NCBI RefSeq assembly: GCF_014490575.1
Contig: NZ_CP061033.1
Span: 1,240,001 to 1,304,000 of the forward strand
DNA length: 64,000 nucleotides
Direction: 5' to 3'
Source of the DNA: Corynebacterium zhongnanshanii
GTDB taxonomy: Bacteria; Actinomycetota; Actinomycetes; Mycobacteriales; Mycobacteriaceae
Position 1 is the stretch's first letter. Every line of letters starts with the position of its first letter. The position numbers and the translations under genes were made by a program. Below the pieces are notes generated by a model. The model did no database searches. It saw only the letters and a program-made list of their open reading frames with translations, and was not told the origin of the DNA. This document shows positions 42,514-51,343 of the stretch, in pieces.

Positions 42514-43995
42514 CTACAGGTGCTCCAGCACAATGTCACCCGAGTAGCCCCACGCGCGCAGATCCTCCACGATGGACTGCCAGTCCAGGTCCCCGGTTCC
42601 CGGCGCGCCGCGGCCGGGTGCATCGGCGAACTGCACGTGCGCCACGCGGTCCAGGAGGTGTGTGCTTGGCTCGCTTGTGTTCGCCTCTGTGCTGTCTTCT
42701 GTGCCTCCGTCTGTACCGAGCAGAGCCTGGGTGATGTCCTCCCATGACTGCCCCTGAGCAGCAAGGTGGTAGACGTCTAGCAGAAGGCCGGCATGATCGC
42801 CCAGCAGCGGCTGTGCCTCGGCAAGGGATGTCACAGGGTAATCCTCCAGCCCGCTTAATGGTTCCACCATCACTACCCCAGAAAATCGGTGGCCCACGGC
42901 GTTGGCGAGGGCTGTGAAGGCATCGCGCTGGGCGTCGGATAATTGATTGCCACCGCGACCCAGCAACAGGTTGAATCGGCGCACCCCGGTGGCCCGGTGG
43001 ATCTTCTCCAGAACATCGACCCAACCCTGCGTGTCCGGCTCGGCATGCAGAACACCCCGATCCCCCGCGGCGAGGTCGCCCCCGTAGATGTTCAAGGCCA
43101 CGAGCTGCTTAGTGTTGTCGCTGAGCGTGCTGATGAGCTGCTCCACCTGGTCTTGCTGCGGCACCGGGGTGGTGAACGGCCACCACAACTCCACGCGCTG
43201 AAAGGGGGTCTCGGCGACGGCGGTTGCCCAGTCCTCCTGGCCGATGCTGCAGTTCACTGCAGTAAACGCCCTCATCACGGCCAGGGAATAGCGTTGCTGG
43301 CCCTGGTGGAAGTTGCGGGGATCCAGCCAGCGCTCGAAGCCCGCCCGGACCCCGTCGAAGCCCCTGCGGCCGGTCCACTGCTGATCCGTCATGGAGAAAT
43401 ACGTAGTATCCCGCGAACGACCCTTATACACTACGGCGTTGCGCAGCGTCCCCTCCTCGATGAATCCCAGGCGACGGGCCGCTGCCTTAGAGGGGGCGTT
43501 CAAGGAATCGCACTTCCACTCGTAACGGCGATAGCCCAGCTGGTCGAACACATAGCGCATCAACAGGTACTGGGCCTCGGTGGCGGCACGGGTGCGCACC
43601 AGCTGAGGGGAATACATGACCCAGCCCATCTCCATGCTGCCGTGCTCCGGCTTCTGGCTCATCAGCGCCACGGTGCCCACTGCGGCGCCGGTGTCCAGGG
43701 AGATGATCGCGAAGTGAAGGGGATCGGATTGGCCGACGTTAAAGGCGAACACATCGCGCAGATCCTCTCCCTCCGTGATGGGTAGGTAGGTTCGCCAGCG
43801 GGAATCGGGATAGGCCTCGAAGGCGCGGGCCAGATCCAGCACGTGGTGCATGCCGAGTGGTTCCACGCGGCAATAACGCCCGTGGAGCACAACGCCCTGC
43901 GGGTACGGCCGTGGAGACCAGTTGTCCACGGCGGGCCCTATGGGCTGGGAAAAGGAGTTCACGGGAATGTCTGTGGGGCGAGGGCCTAAGTGCAT
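42514..43995 (-). CDS. Fusion of GNAT acetyltransferase and xylose-isomerase-like (hydroxypyruvate isomerase-type) TIM barrel
   Basis: This 493-residue protein has two parts. Residues 30-225 are a RimJ/RimL-type GNAT domain: RVEPLGMHHVLDLARAFEAY, AAVGTVALMSQ, EMGWVMYSPQLVRTRAATEA (acetyl-CoA loop) and NAPSKAAARRLGFIEEGTLR. Residues 245-493 resemble the Hyi/xylose isomerase-like barrel: NCSIGQEDWATAVAETPFQRVELW, LNIYGGDL, GLLLDVYHLAAQGQ and VAHVQFADAPGRGAPGTGDL. The isomerase acts on hydroxypyruvate-like keto acids; the acetylated substrate is unknown. TAAAAT 6 nt before the ATG suggests a leaderless start. It is divergent from the SDR gene. Confidence 0.8.
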   Translation of the reverse strand: MHLGPRPTDIPVNSFSQPIGPAVDNWSPRPYPQGVVLHGRYCRVEPLGMHHVLDLARAFEAYPDSRWRTYLPITEGEDLRDVFAFNVGQSDPLHFAIISLDTGAAVGTVALMSQKPEHGSMEMGWVMYSPQLVRTRAATEAQYLLMRYVFDQLGYRRYEWKCDSLNAPSKAAARRLGFIEEGTLRNAVVYKGRSRDTTYFSMTDQQWTGRRGFDGVRAGFERWLDPRNFHQGQQRYSLAVMRAFTAVNCSIGQEDWATAVAETPFQRVELWWPFTTPVPQQDQVEQLISTLSDNTKQLVALNIYGGDLAAGDRGVLHAEPDTQGWVDVLEKIHRATGVRRFNLLLGRGGNQLSDAQRDAFTALANAVGHRFSGVVMVEPLSGLEDYPVTSLAEAQPLLGDHAGLLLDVYHLAAQGQSWEDITQALLGTDGGTEDSTEANTSEPSTHLLDRVAHVQFADAPGRGAPGTGDLDWQSIVEDLRAWGYSGDIVLEHL

Positions 43996-44045
43996 AACTC
44001 CATTTTAGGGTGTTCGGGCTACACAGGCGGCTACACTGTTCGATT

Positions 44046-44750
44046 ATGAAAGTTGCTGTGATTACGGGTGCCGGCGGCGGACTAGGCCGCGTGTTTTCTA
44101 CTGCATTGGCTGCCGATGGCTGGGCCATCGCCGCGGTGGGGCGGACGGAAAAAACCTTGCAAGACACGCTCGGTGAATGCGCGGACGGAGATCACCGCGC
44201 GTTTATCTGCGACATCACAGATGCCGAAAGCGTGCGCTCCACCTTTGACCAGATCGTGGCCCATTACGGGCATATCAACGTGCTGATCAACAATGCCGGA
44301 GTTCCGGGACCTACCGGGCGGATCGACAGCATCGACATCGAACAGTTCGACGCCGCCGTGGCCACTAACCTCCGCGGAACATTCCTGTGCTCCCAGGCTG
44401 CTTTTGCCCACATGGCGGACACGGGTGGAGGCAGAATCATCAACAACGGATCTATCGCAGCCCACTCCCCTCGCCCGGCTGCGGCAACGTACGCCGCCAC
44501 GAAGGCCGCCATCGCCAGCCTCACCACCTCGCTGAGCCTCGACGGACGTGGGCTGGGCATCGTCGCCACCGAGCTCGACATCGGTAATGCCAAGACTGAT
44601 CTTCTGGGGGCGTTCACCGGTGAGGAGCCGATGTTCCATGCCATCGAAGCTGGGCGCATGATCGTGGCCCTCGCGAACCTGCCGCTCACGGTCAGTGCAG
44701 ATCAGGTGACCCTCACGGCTGCTGGCATGCCGTACCTCGGACGCGGCTAA
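44046..44750 (+). CDS. Short-chain dehydrogenase/reductase
   Basis: The 234-residue NAD(P)-dependent SDR has the cofactor motif TGAGGGLGR near residue 8, NNAGVPG near 83, the catalytic Ser in NNGSIAAHSPR, and YAATK with Tyr and Lys near 145. The C-terminal substrate loop keeps the typical TELDIGNAKTD. Its substrate is not evident. TACACT sits 8 nt before the ATG without a Shine-Dalgarno, so the mRNA is probably leaderless. It lies 35 bp upstream of the isochorismate synthase gene, which has its own -10. Confidence 0.9.
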   Translation: MKVAVITGAGGGLGRVFSTALAADGWAIAAVGRTEKTLQDTLGECADGDHRAFICDITDAESVRSTFDQIVAHYGHINVLINNAGVPGPTGRIDSIDIEQFDAAVATNLRGTFLCSQAAFAHMADTGGGRIINNGSIAAHSPRPAAATYAATKAAIASLTTSLSLDGRGLGIVATELDIGNAKTDLLGAFTGEEPMFHAIEAGRMIVALANLPLTVSADQVTLTAAGMPYLGRG

Positions 44751-44784
44751 GCCCGTTGTGTGAGCGTTCGGTAGACTCAGGCGC

Positions 44785-45930
44785 ATGAGTTTTAAGCAGA
44801 ACAAGCCGGGGACCGCCCCGGACTTTCTGCTATCCAGACCAGATCGCTCCCTGCGCACCCAAGGCGCGAAAAGCTCCTTCACGGACCCCTTCGAGGCGGC
44901 CACGGCACTGCGCGACCGCGACGTAGACCTGGTGGTGGGAGCCGTTCCCTTCAACACCTCGGAGCGCAGCGCCCTGGTGGAGCCCGAACGCGTGATCCGC
45001 GCCGAAGGGCCTCTGGAGCCACCGGCGTTCTTCCGAGGCAAGGAAGCAGCCGAGAGCCTCACCGTCACCTCCGTGGAGGCGGCAACCAGCCCCGACGAAC
45101 ACCGCGCCACGGTGGCGGCAGCCGTAGCCACCATCGCGCAGACCCGCTTAGAGAAGGTCGTGCTAGCGCGAGCCGTGGACGTGACCTACGAGCACGCCCC
45201 GGACCCGCTGCTCATTGCGGCGCGATTCCTGGATCTCTCGGCCAACCGCGACGGCTTTGCCGTGGATCTGTCCAGTACCGGGCGCGACGAGCATGTCAAT
45301 GCTATGTTCGTGGGAAGCTCCCCGGAAGTCCTGATCCGTCGAAGCGGCAGGAACATCTCCGCCTTCCCCTTGGCTGGGTCCGCCCCACGCACCGGCACCC
45401 TGTCCGTGGACGAGGCCACCGCGCGCAATCTGATGCACTCCTCCAAAGACTTCGACGAGCATCGCTACGTGGTGGATCACTACCGCAAGGTGCTGGAATC
45501 GGTCTGCGAATCCCTCACGATCCCCGCCACCCCGTCCATTCACGAAACCTCAGAGATGATCCACCTGGGCACGCCCATCAGCGGGCGGCTCAAGGACGAC
45601 GACTACTCCGCGCTGGACTTGGCCCTGATGCTGCACCCCACTCCCGCGATCGGCGGCACGCCTACCGACGACGCGCTGGGCATCATCACGGAGGTGGAAG
45701 AGCCACGGGAGTTCTATGCCGGGTTTGTGGGCTGGTGCGACTCCACCGGCGATGGCGAGTACATGGTGTCCATCCGCTGCGCGATGGTGGAGGACAACAA
45801 TGCCCGAGCCTGGGCTGGAGGCGGCATTGTGGTGGACTCCTCCCCCAACGCCGAGACCGACGAAACCAGCGCTAAATTGCAAACAGCGCTGCGGGCACTG
45901 AATGTGCCGGCAGCGCTGCGCGTGGTCTAG
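44785..45930 (+). CDS. Isochorismate synthase (chorismate-binding enzyme)
   Basis: This 381-residue enzyme converts chorismate to isochorismate for menaquinone or catechol siderophores. Key features are RLEKVVLARAVDV, PEVLIRRSGRNISAFPLAGS, the HPTPAIGGTPTD motif, and GDGEYMVSIRCAMVEDNNAR with AGGGIVVDSSP at the C-terminal half. Length matches DhbC/EntC-type enzymes. No other siderophore gene adjoins it, but an iron-siderophore transporter lies 2.3 kb upstream. TAGACT lies 7 nt before the ATG, a leaderless pattern. Which pathway it serves is open; other men genes are not in the window. Confidence 0.9.
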   Translation: MSFKQNKPGTAPDFLLSRPDRSLRTQGAKSSFTDPFEAATALRDRDVDLVVGAVPFNTSERSALVEPERVIRAEGPLEPPAFFRGKEAAESLTVTSVEAATSPDEHRATVAAAVATIAQTRLEKVVLARAVDVTYEHAPDPLLIAARFLDLSANRDGFAVDLSSTGRDEHVNAMFVGSSPEVLIRRSGRNISAFPLAGSAPRTGTLSVDEATARNLMHSSKDFDEHRYVVDHYRKVLESVCESLTIPATPSIHETSEMIHLGTPISGRLKDDDYSALDLALMLHPTPAIGGTPTDDALGIITEVEEPREFYAGFVGWCDSTGDGEYMVSIRCAMVEDNNARAWAGGGIVVDSSPNAETDETSAKLQTALRALNVPAALRVV

Positions 45931-45946
45931 CGGATGAGTACCGCGT

Positions 45947-46753
45947 TTAGTACCGCTCGACGGGGTTCGCCAGGGTACCCAGGCCAGGGATCTCCACCTC
46001 AATGCGATCGCCTGGAACCATCTCCGCCGTACCTGCAGGGGAACCCGTGCAAATCACGTCGCCCGGCAGCAGGGTGAAGGCCTCGGACACCCACTCGACG
46101 ATCTCTGGAATCGTCTTAATCATCTGCTCAGAGTTAGAATCCTGCTTGGTTTCGCGGGTGCCGTCGTGGGTCAAGTGAGCCTTGATAGGCAGGTTATCGA
46201 TCTCGATGCCATCCACGTTCGTCTCGATCCACGGGCCCAGCGGACAGAAGGAATCCAAGCCCTTGGCGCGGGACCACTGACCATCGGCGAACTGCAGGTC
46301 ACGGGAGGAGACGTCGTTGACGATGGTGAAGCCCAGCACAACGTCCTTCCAGTTGTTCCGGTTTACGTCCTTGCAGGGCTTGCCAATCACGATGGCCAGT
46401 TCGCCTTCGAACTCCACCTTGGTAGCCCACTCAGGGATGCGAATCGGAGCCTCAGGGCCCACCACCGCTGTGGGTGGCTTCAGGAAGATCGTTGGAGGCA
46501 AGTGCTCAGCGCCCTGCTTGAACACTTCCTTGACGTGATCGGCGTAGTTGCGGCCAACTGCAACAACCTTGGAGGGAAGAATGGGGGCTAACAGTCGAAC
46601 ATCTTCGATAGGCCAAGATTTTCCGGTGAACTCCGGCTGGGCAAATGGGTGGCCTTCGATCTCTCTACAGGTGGCACCAGTTCCGTCTGGCTGACCACCT
46701 TCGATGATGGCAAAAGCCATTCCCTCTGGGTGAGCAATTCGGGCAATACGCAT
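45947..46753 (-). CDS. Fumarylacetoacetate hydrolase-family protein
   Basis: This 268-residue protein shows the FAH fold motifs VAVGRNYADHVKEV, EFEGELAIVIGKPCKDV, FTIVNDVSSRDLQ, and a metal-binding Glu pair in FEGELA. It should cleave or isomerise a diketo acid or hydratase-type catechol-derived substrate (HpcE/YcgM group); the substrate is unknown. In mycobacteria a homologue lies directly next to gltX (Rv2993c); here it is 16 kb away. TAGAGT 8 nt before the ATG and no Shine-Dalgarno suggest a leaderless start. Confidence 0.9.
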   Translation of the reverse strand: MRIARIAHPEGMAFAIIEGGQPDGTGATCREIEGHPFAQPEFTGKSWPIEDVRLLAPILPSKVVAVGRNYADHVKEVFKQGAEHLPPTIFLKPPTAVVGPEAPIRIPEWATKVEFEGELAIVIGKPCKDVNRNNWKDVVLGFTIVNDVSSRDLQFADGQWSRAKGLDSFCPLGPWIETNVDGIEIDNLPIKAHLTHDGTRETKQDSNSEQMIKTIPEIVEWVSEAFTLLPGDVICTGSPAGTAEMVPGDRIEVEIPGLGTLANPVERY

Positions 46754-46833
46754 GGTTTATCACTCTAGCGCACCCCTCCACGCTCGCGCGCTTGGGGTTA
46801 CTTAGAGCTATCTATAGAAGCATCACCCCGAGC

Positions 46834-47487
46834 TCACACAAGCATCCCGCCCACGGTTGTTGCCCGCGACCGGGCGGCCAACGCAAGATACAGCTCCGCA
46901 CACGCCAACGCATCGGTCAGGGCATTATGGGAGGAATACCGCGGCAAACCGTAGCGTTCGCGCACCCGAGGCAACCGCAGATCCTCACCCCGCGGAAACG
47001 TCCCCATACGCTCCATGTGCCGTCGCTCCAGCTCAAACGTATCCACCACCGGCACCGACAATCCTGAGCCGAAATGCTCGCGGCACAACGCACTTAAGAA
47101 GTCGCGTTCAATCGAGCTAAAATGCGCCACCAATGCCCGGCCCTCCAGCGCCTCCAACAGCTGCTCCATCGCCGCCACCGGGCTCACACCCAACGCCAAC
47201 GCCTCATCCGTCAGGCCGTGAATCGTGGCGGACTCCCCCACCGACCCAGCCCCCAACGTATTAATCAGGCAATAGCCGGCTCCCTGCAGAGCAATGCCTC
47301 GCCCATTGATCGGAACCCATCCGATGGACAGCATTCGATGCTTCCGCGGATCTAAGCCCGTGGTCTCCACGTCCACCGCCAACAACGGAGCCTGATCCAG
47401 CGCCGTACCCTTCGACGGGCCGGGAATGCTATAGAAACGCTCCAAGGCACCGTACGCCCGGCGTCGAGATCGAAAATATCTTGCCAT
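46834..47487 (-). CDS. DnaQ-like 3'-5' exonuclease
   Basis: The 217-residue protein has the DEDDh motifs: VDVETTGLDP near residue 38, AHFSSIERDF near 137, and HNALTDALACAELY near 191. It is the proofreading-type exonuclease fold without a polymerase domain. It starts 1 bp after the stop of the CNBD-CBS-DUF294 gene, so the two are tightly linked, as is common for this pair in other bacteria. The meaning of the pairing is not known. Confidence 0.9.
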   Translation of the reverse strand: MARYFRSRRRAYGALERFYSIPGPSKGTALDQAPLLAVDVETTGLDPRKHRMLSIGWVPINGRGIALQGAGYCLINTLGAGSVGESATIHGLTDEALALGVSPVAAMEQLLEALEGRALVAHFSSIERDFLSALCREHFGSGLSVPVVDTFELERRHMERMGTFPRGEDLRLPRVRERYGLPRYSSHNALTDALACAELYLALAARSRATTVGGMLV

Positions 47488-47488
47488 C

Positions 47489-49360
47489 CTACATACTCCG
47501 CACCGGGTACTTCAGGCACAACGCATTCTGCAACCCCTTGATGATCTGGAACGCATCCCGCAGGTGCTCACGATCCAACTTCGGCAAGTGCTGCGGATTG
47601 ATGTGGTAATCCGGCTGCTCGCCCCGGCGCACCTGCTCCGCATGATGACGAAGCACCAGTGTGTTCAGAAACTCCAACGCAGCCTGCAGATCCTCCGCAC
47701 TGCGCGGGGACACCGGAGGATGATCCAACGCCGACGCCGCCTCGATGCGCGCCACGCTCCCCAGCACATCCTGGCCGCCCACGATGGCAAACAACCGAGC
47801 CATCTGCACAATCGCCGCCGTACCGCCCTTCTTCACATCAAGGGTGTTGCGGTACTCGCCACGACGATCCACCACCAGGCCCCGGAAAATGCCCACCGGA
47901 GGCTCCCGGCGCGCCGCCAACGCCGCCAACTGGGCATGCAAGCGGGGGCTGCCCTGGGCAGACTCCATCGCCTGCGCATGAACCGCCTCGGCGAGCTCCA
48001 CGTCACCGCACACCGCGCGCATGTCGAAGAAGGTCTGCGCGTACAGCAGCGCGTCCCCTCCGGGAGCCGTGATCCAGCCATGGAACGCGGTACGCCACTG
48101 CCCCACGGTCATCCGCCACTGCGGGTTGGTAGCCATCATGTCGCCCGGGCACAGGGCCTGGCCCGCGGTCGCCAGCCCCTGGCACACGTACTCGGCTAAC
48201 TGCTCGAAGTAGGCGCCATGCTGCTCCTCGTCAAAGGAATCATCCAAGATCAAGGCGTTGTCCTGATCACTGGCCAGGCCCATCTCCCGGCGCCCCTGGC
48301 TTCCCAACACCACAAACGCCCACGGAATCGGCGCAGGCCCCAGACTGCGTTGCGCAAGCTCCACGAGGCGACGCAGCATCGCATCGGCCACCACCGTCAG
48401 CAGGCCCGTGACCTCTGCTGGATTGGCGCCGCGCTCGATGAAGCGCACCGCCATCTGATGGGCCTGGGTGTACACCTCGGCCATCTCCTCGGGCGACTCT
48501 CGCCGGGAGAGGTCCCCGGTCAGGTACAGCGGGTTGGCCTGCATCAGGCGCATGATGTCCGCCGCGGTGACAATGCCCGTGATCTTTCCACCGTCCACGA
48601 CGGGAAGGTGGTGGATGCGCAGCTCTGTGAGGATCAGCAGAGCCTCAAACACCAATTGATCGCTGGTGACCGTACGCAGAGAGGTGGACATGATCTCAGA
48701 GACGCTGGCCTCGTTCGACAAGCTATCGGCCACCACGCGGCGCAGATCGCGATCCGTGACAATACCCAACAGATCGCCGTCCAGCGTGCCCCCATCCACA
48801 ACCAGCAGGGAGGATACGTTCATCTCCTCCATGGTCTGGGCCGCCCTCTGAACCGTAACCTCGGGGCCGATGTGTGCGGGGTTTTTGATGGAGAAGCTTC
48901 CGATCTGCGTGCGCAGGGCATCCGAATGAGACTCCTGGTGCAGGCTCTGGGCAGCTGCTTTGATGCGCACGGATAGGCCCGCATAATAGCGGGCTACTTC
49001 CGGATAGTGCTGCGCGATGGGCGCAAAGTGGCTGCGATGCCACATGAGAATCAAGCTATCTTCCACGCACACCATGGTGTACAGGGAGGAATTCTCCCCC
49101 ACCAGCGTGGAATAGCCGCAGGAACGCCCGGCCTCGCGGCGGTCCAGCAGCACGCCCTCGCTATCCATCACATCTACGGCGCCGGAGCGTATGACGTGGA
49201 CGTAATCGTTGGGTTGGCCGGCCGTGACGAGGGTGTCGCCGCGGCTGGCATAGCGGATCTCCATGGAGCGGCTGACGGTGGCTAAGGCCTGCTCATCGAG
49301 GGAGCTAAAGGGCGGGAACTGCGCGAGGAAGCCACGGACCTCTTCTATTTCGACCGACAT
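47489..49360 (-). CDS. CNBD-CBS-DUF294 putative nucleotidyltransferase
   Basis: The 623-residue protein has four parts: a cyclic nucleotide-binding domain (about 10-125, RGDTLVTAGQPNDYVHVIRS), a pair of CBS domains (about 150-280, GIVTDRDLRRVV and GIVTAADIMRL), a DUF294 nucleotidyltransferase-like core (about 305-440, VVLGSQGRREMGLASDQDNA), and a DUF294 C-terminal substrate-binding region. The GSxGRxE and DxD elements are intact. Substrate and product are unknown; GlnD-like activity has been suggested by fold only. TACACT 6 nt before the ATG suggests a leaderless mRNA. The DnaQ-like exonuclease follows. Confidence 0.9.
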   Translation of the reverse strand: MSVEIEEVRGFLAQFPPFSSLDEQALATVSRSMEIRYASRGDTLVTAGQPNDYVHVIRSGAVDVMDSEGVLLDRREAGRSCGYSTLVGENSSLYTMVCVEDSLILMWHRSHFAPIAQHYPEVARYYAGLSVRIKAAAQSLHQESHSDALRTQIGSFSIKNPAHIGPEVTVQRAAQTMEEMNVSSLLVVDGGTLDGDLLGIVTDRDLRRVVADSLSNEASVSEIMSTSLRTVTSDQLVFEALLILTELRIHHLPVVDGGKITGIVTAADIMRLMQANPLYLTGDLSRRESPEEMAEVYTQAHQMAVRFIERGANPAEVTGLLTVVADAMLRRLVELAQRSLGPAPIPWAFVVLGSQGRREMGLASDQDNALILDDSFDEEQHGAYFEQLAEYVCQGLATAGQALCPGDMMATNPQWRMTVGQWRTAFHGWITAPGGDALLYAQTFFDMRAVCGDVELAEAVHAQAMESAQGSPRLHAQLAALAARREPPVGIFRGLVVDRRGEYRNTLDVKKGGTAAIVQMARLFAIVGGQDVLGSVARIEAASALDHPPVSPRSAEDLQAALEFLNTLVLRHHAEQVRRGEQPDYHINPQHLPKLDREHLRDAFQIIKGLQNALCLKYPVRSM

Positions 49361-49435
49361 AGGTGAAGTGTAGCGGGTGCCGTGGCTGGAGCGGGTGGGT
49401 TTGGGAAAGTGTTTTGATGCAGAAAGGGCGTAGTG

Positions 49436-50455
49436 CTAGCCCTTCACTGCCGCAGCGATACGGTCGCCCACCTCGGAGGTCTTGATCGGGGAGCCATCGC
49501 GGCTCAAGACCTCATCCAGGACGGCCTTCTCGATCGCCTCAGCATTCGCGTCGTCACCCAGGTGCCGCAGCATCAGCGCCGCGGAGAGGATGGTGGCGCA
49601 CGGGTCAGCGATGCCCTGTCCCGCGATGTCTGGCGCGGATCCGTGCACCGGCTCGAACATGGAGGGGTTACGGCGGGACGGGTCGATGTTGCCGGAGGCT
49701 GCCAAACCAATTCCTCCCGTCACGGCACCCGCCAGGTCGGTGAGAATGTCGCCGAAGAGGTTGTCCGTGACGATCACGTCGTATTCGTGTGGTTTGGTGA
49801 CCATGTAGATCGTTGCGGCGTCGATATGGTTGTAATCCACGGTGACTTCGGGGAACTCGGCACCAATGGTTTCGATGGCGCGCTGCCACACGCCACCGGC
49901 GTTGACCAGCACGTTGGTCTTGTGGACCCAGGTCAGCTTCTTGCGGCGGGATTGGGCGCGCTCGAATGCGTCGCGGACCACGCGCTCCACGCCGTAGTAG
50001 GTGTTTTGGGAGACTTCGGTGGCCACTTCCTGGTCGGTGCCTTCGCGCAGCGTGCCGCCGTTGCCGCAGTAGAGGCCTTCGGTGCCTTCGCGCACCACAA
50101 CGAAGTCAATGTCGCCGGGGTTGGCCAGTGGGCTGGTGGAGTCCGGGTACAGCTTGGATGGGCGCAGGTTCACCGCGTGGTCTAGCTTGAAACGCAGTGG
50201 CAGGAGCAGGCCGCGCTCCAGCACACCGGCGGGCACGGTGCGGGGGTCGCCGATGGCGCCGAGCAGGATGGCGTCGTGTTCTTTCAGGGAATCCAGATCT
50301 GCGTCCGTGAGTGTCTCGCCGTTGCGGAGGTAGCGGCGGGCTCCGAGGTCGTAGTCGGTTGTGTCGATGTCATCGCGGAGGGCACGGAGGACTTTGAGGG
50401 CTTCTGGGACCACTTCGGTGCCGATGCCATCGCCGGCAATCACAGCGAGTTTCAT
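49436..50455 (-). CDS. leuB: 3-isopropylmalate dehydrogenase
   Basis: The 339-residue enzyme oxidatively decarboxylates 3-isopropylmalate in leucine synthesis. It begins [20 protein letters not shown]. Substrate-binding Arg residues are in [20 protein letters not shown], and the metal- and NAD-binding segments are [12 protein letters not shown] and [18 protein letters not shown]. An AAGGAG element 8 nt before ATG supports the start. It is divergent from the ABC ATPase gene. Confidence 0.97.
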   Translation of the reverse strand: MKLAVIAGDGIGTEVVPEALKVLRALRDDIDTTDYDLGARRYLRNGETLTDADLDSLKEHDAILLGAIGDPRTVPAGVLERGLLLPLRFKLDHAVNLRPSKLYPDSTSPLANPGDIDFVVVREGTEGLYCGNGGTLREGTDQEVATEVSQNTYYGVERVVRDAFERAQSRRKKLTWVHKTNVLVNAGGVWQRAIETIGAEFPEVTVDYNHIDAATIYMVTKPHEYDVIVTDNLFGDILTDLAGAVTGGIGLAASGNIDPSRRNPSMFEPVHGSAPDIAGQGIADPCATILSAALMLRHLGDDANAEAIEKAVLDEVLSRDGSPIKTSEVGDRIAAAVKG

Positions 50456-50545
50456 TCTATGGACTCCTTAGTCTCACATATTGGATCACAGTCACTGTAG
50501 CAGAAAGCCCAACGCAACACCCTATAGCGCATTAGACTCCACACT

Positions 50546-51343
50546 ATGGAACCCAGCCCGAACGCCCACTCGCCCGCACTGTCCCTCATCGGCGTGTCCA
50601 AACGCTTCGGCATGCACTACGCCCTCAACAATTTCACCCTGGATATCCCCCGCGGCAGCTTCTACGGCGTGGTCGGGCCCAACGGGGCCGGTAAAACGAC
50701 AGCGATCCTGATCGCCACAGGCCTCTTAGAACCCGACGCCGGGCGCGTGTCCATCTGCGGCCACGATATATGGTCCAGCAACCCTGATGACCTGATTTCT
50801 GCGAAGCAACACTTCGGGCTACTCGCCGATTCCCTGGATGTGTTCGACCGGCTGAGTGGGCGCGAGTACCTCAGCTACCTGGGCAACCTTCGCGGCTTGT
50901 CGCCGGAGGATATCACCCAGCGCACCAACGACCTGTTGAGCGCCCTGGATTTGGAGGGCGCCCAGCGCAAGTACATCGCGGACTACTCGGCGGGTATGAC
51001 CAAGAAGATTCTGTTGGCGGGTGCCCTGCTCCACAACCCGAGAGTGTTGATCCTGGATGAACCTTTTGAGGCGGTCGACCCTGTCTCCGGGCAGGTCATT
51101 CGCCAGATCCTGCGCCGCTATGTGACCGCAGGAGGCACCGTAGTGATGAGTTCCCACGTGATGGAGCTAGTGGAGAACCTGTGCGATCACGTGGCCATCG
51201 TTAACGAGGGCACCGTGCGCGCTGCAGGACCACTAGAGGAACTGGCGCAGGGCAAGCCCCTGGTGGACCGCTTCGTAGAGCTGGTGGGTGCCCGTCACGT
51301 GACGGAGGGCAGCCTGACCTGGCTGGATGATCAGCATGACTAG
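50546..51343 (+). CDS. ABC transporter ATP-binding protein (export type)
   Basis: This 265-residue ATPase has Walker A GPNGAGKTT near residue 47, the signature-like YSAGMTKKILLAGAL and Walker B VLILDEPFEAVD, with VMSSHVMELVENL as switch. It belongs to the CcmA/DrrA-like group. A TAGACT hexamer 7 nt before the ATG with no Shine-Dalgarno suggests a leaderless mRNA. It overlaps the permease gene by 8 bp. The exported substrate is unknown. Confidence 0.9.
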   Translation: MEPSPNAHSPALSLIGVSKRFGMHYALNNFTLDIPRGSFYGVVGPNGAGKTTAILIATGLLEPDAGRVSICGHDIWSSNPDDLISAKQHFGLLADSLDVFDRLSGREYLSYLGNLRGLSPEDITQRTNDLLSALDLEGAQRKYIADYSAGMTKKILLAGALLHNPRVLILDEPFEAVDPVSGQVIRQILRRYVTAGGTVVMSSHVMELVENLCDHVAIVNEGTVRAAGPLEELAQGKPLVDRFVELVGARHVTEGSLTWLDDQHD

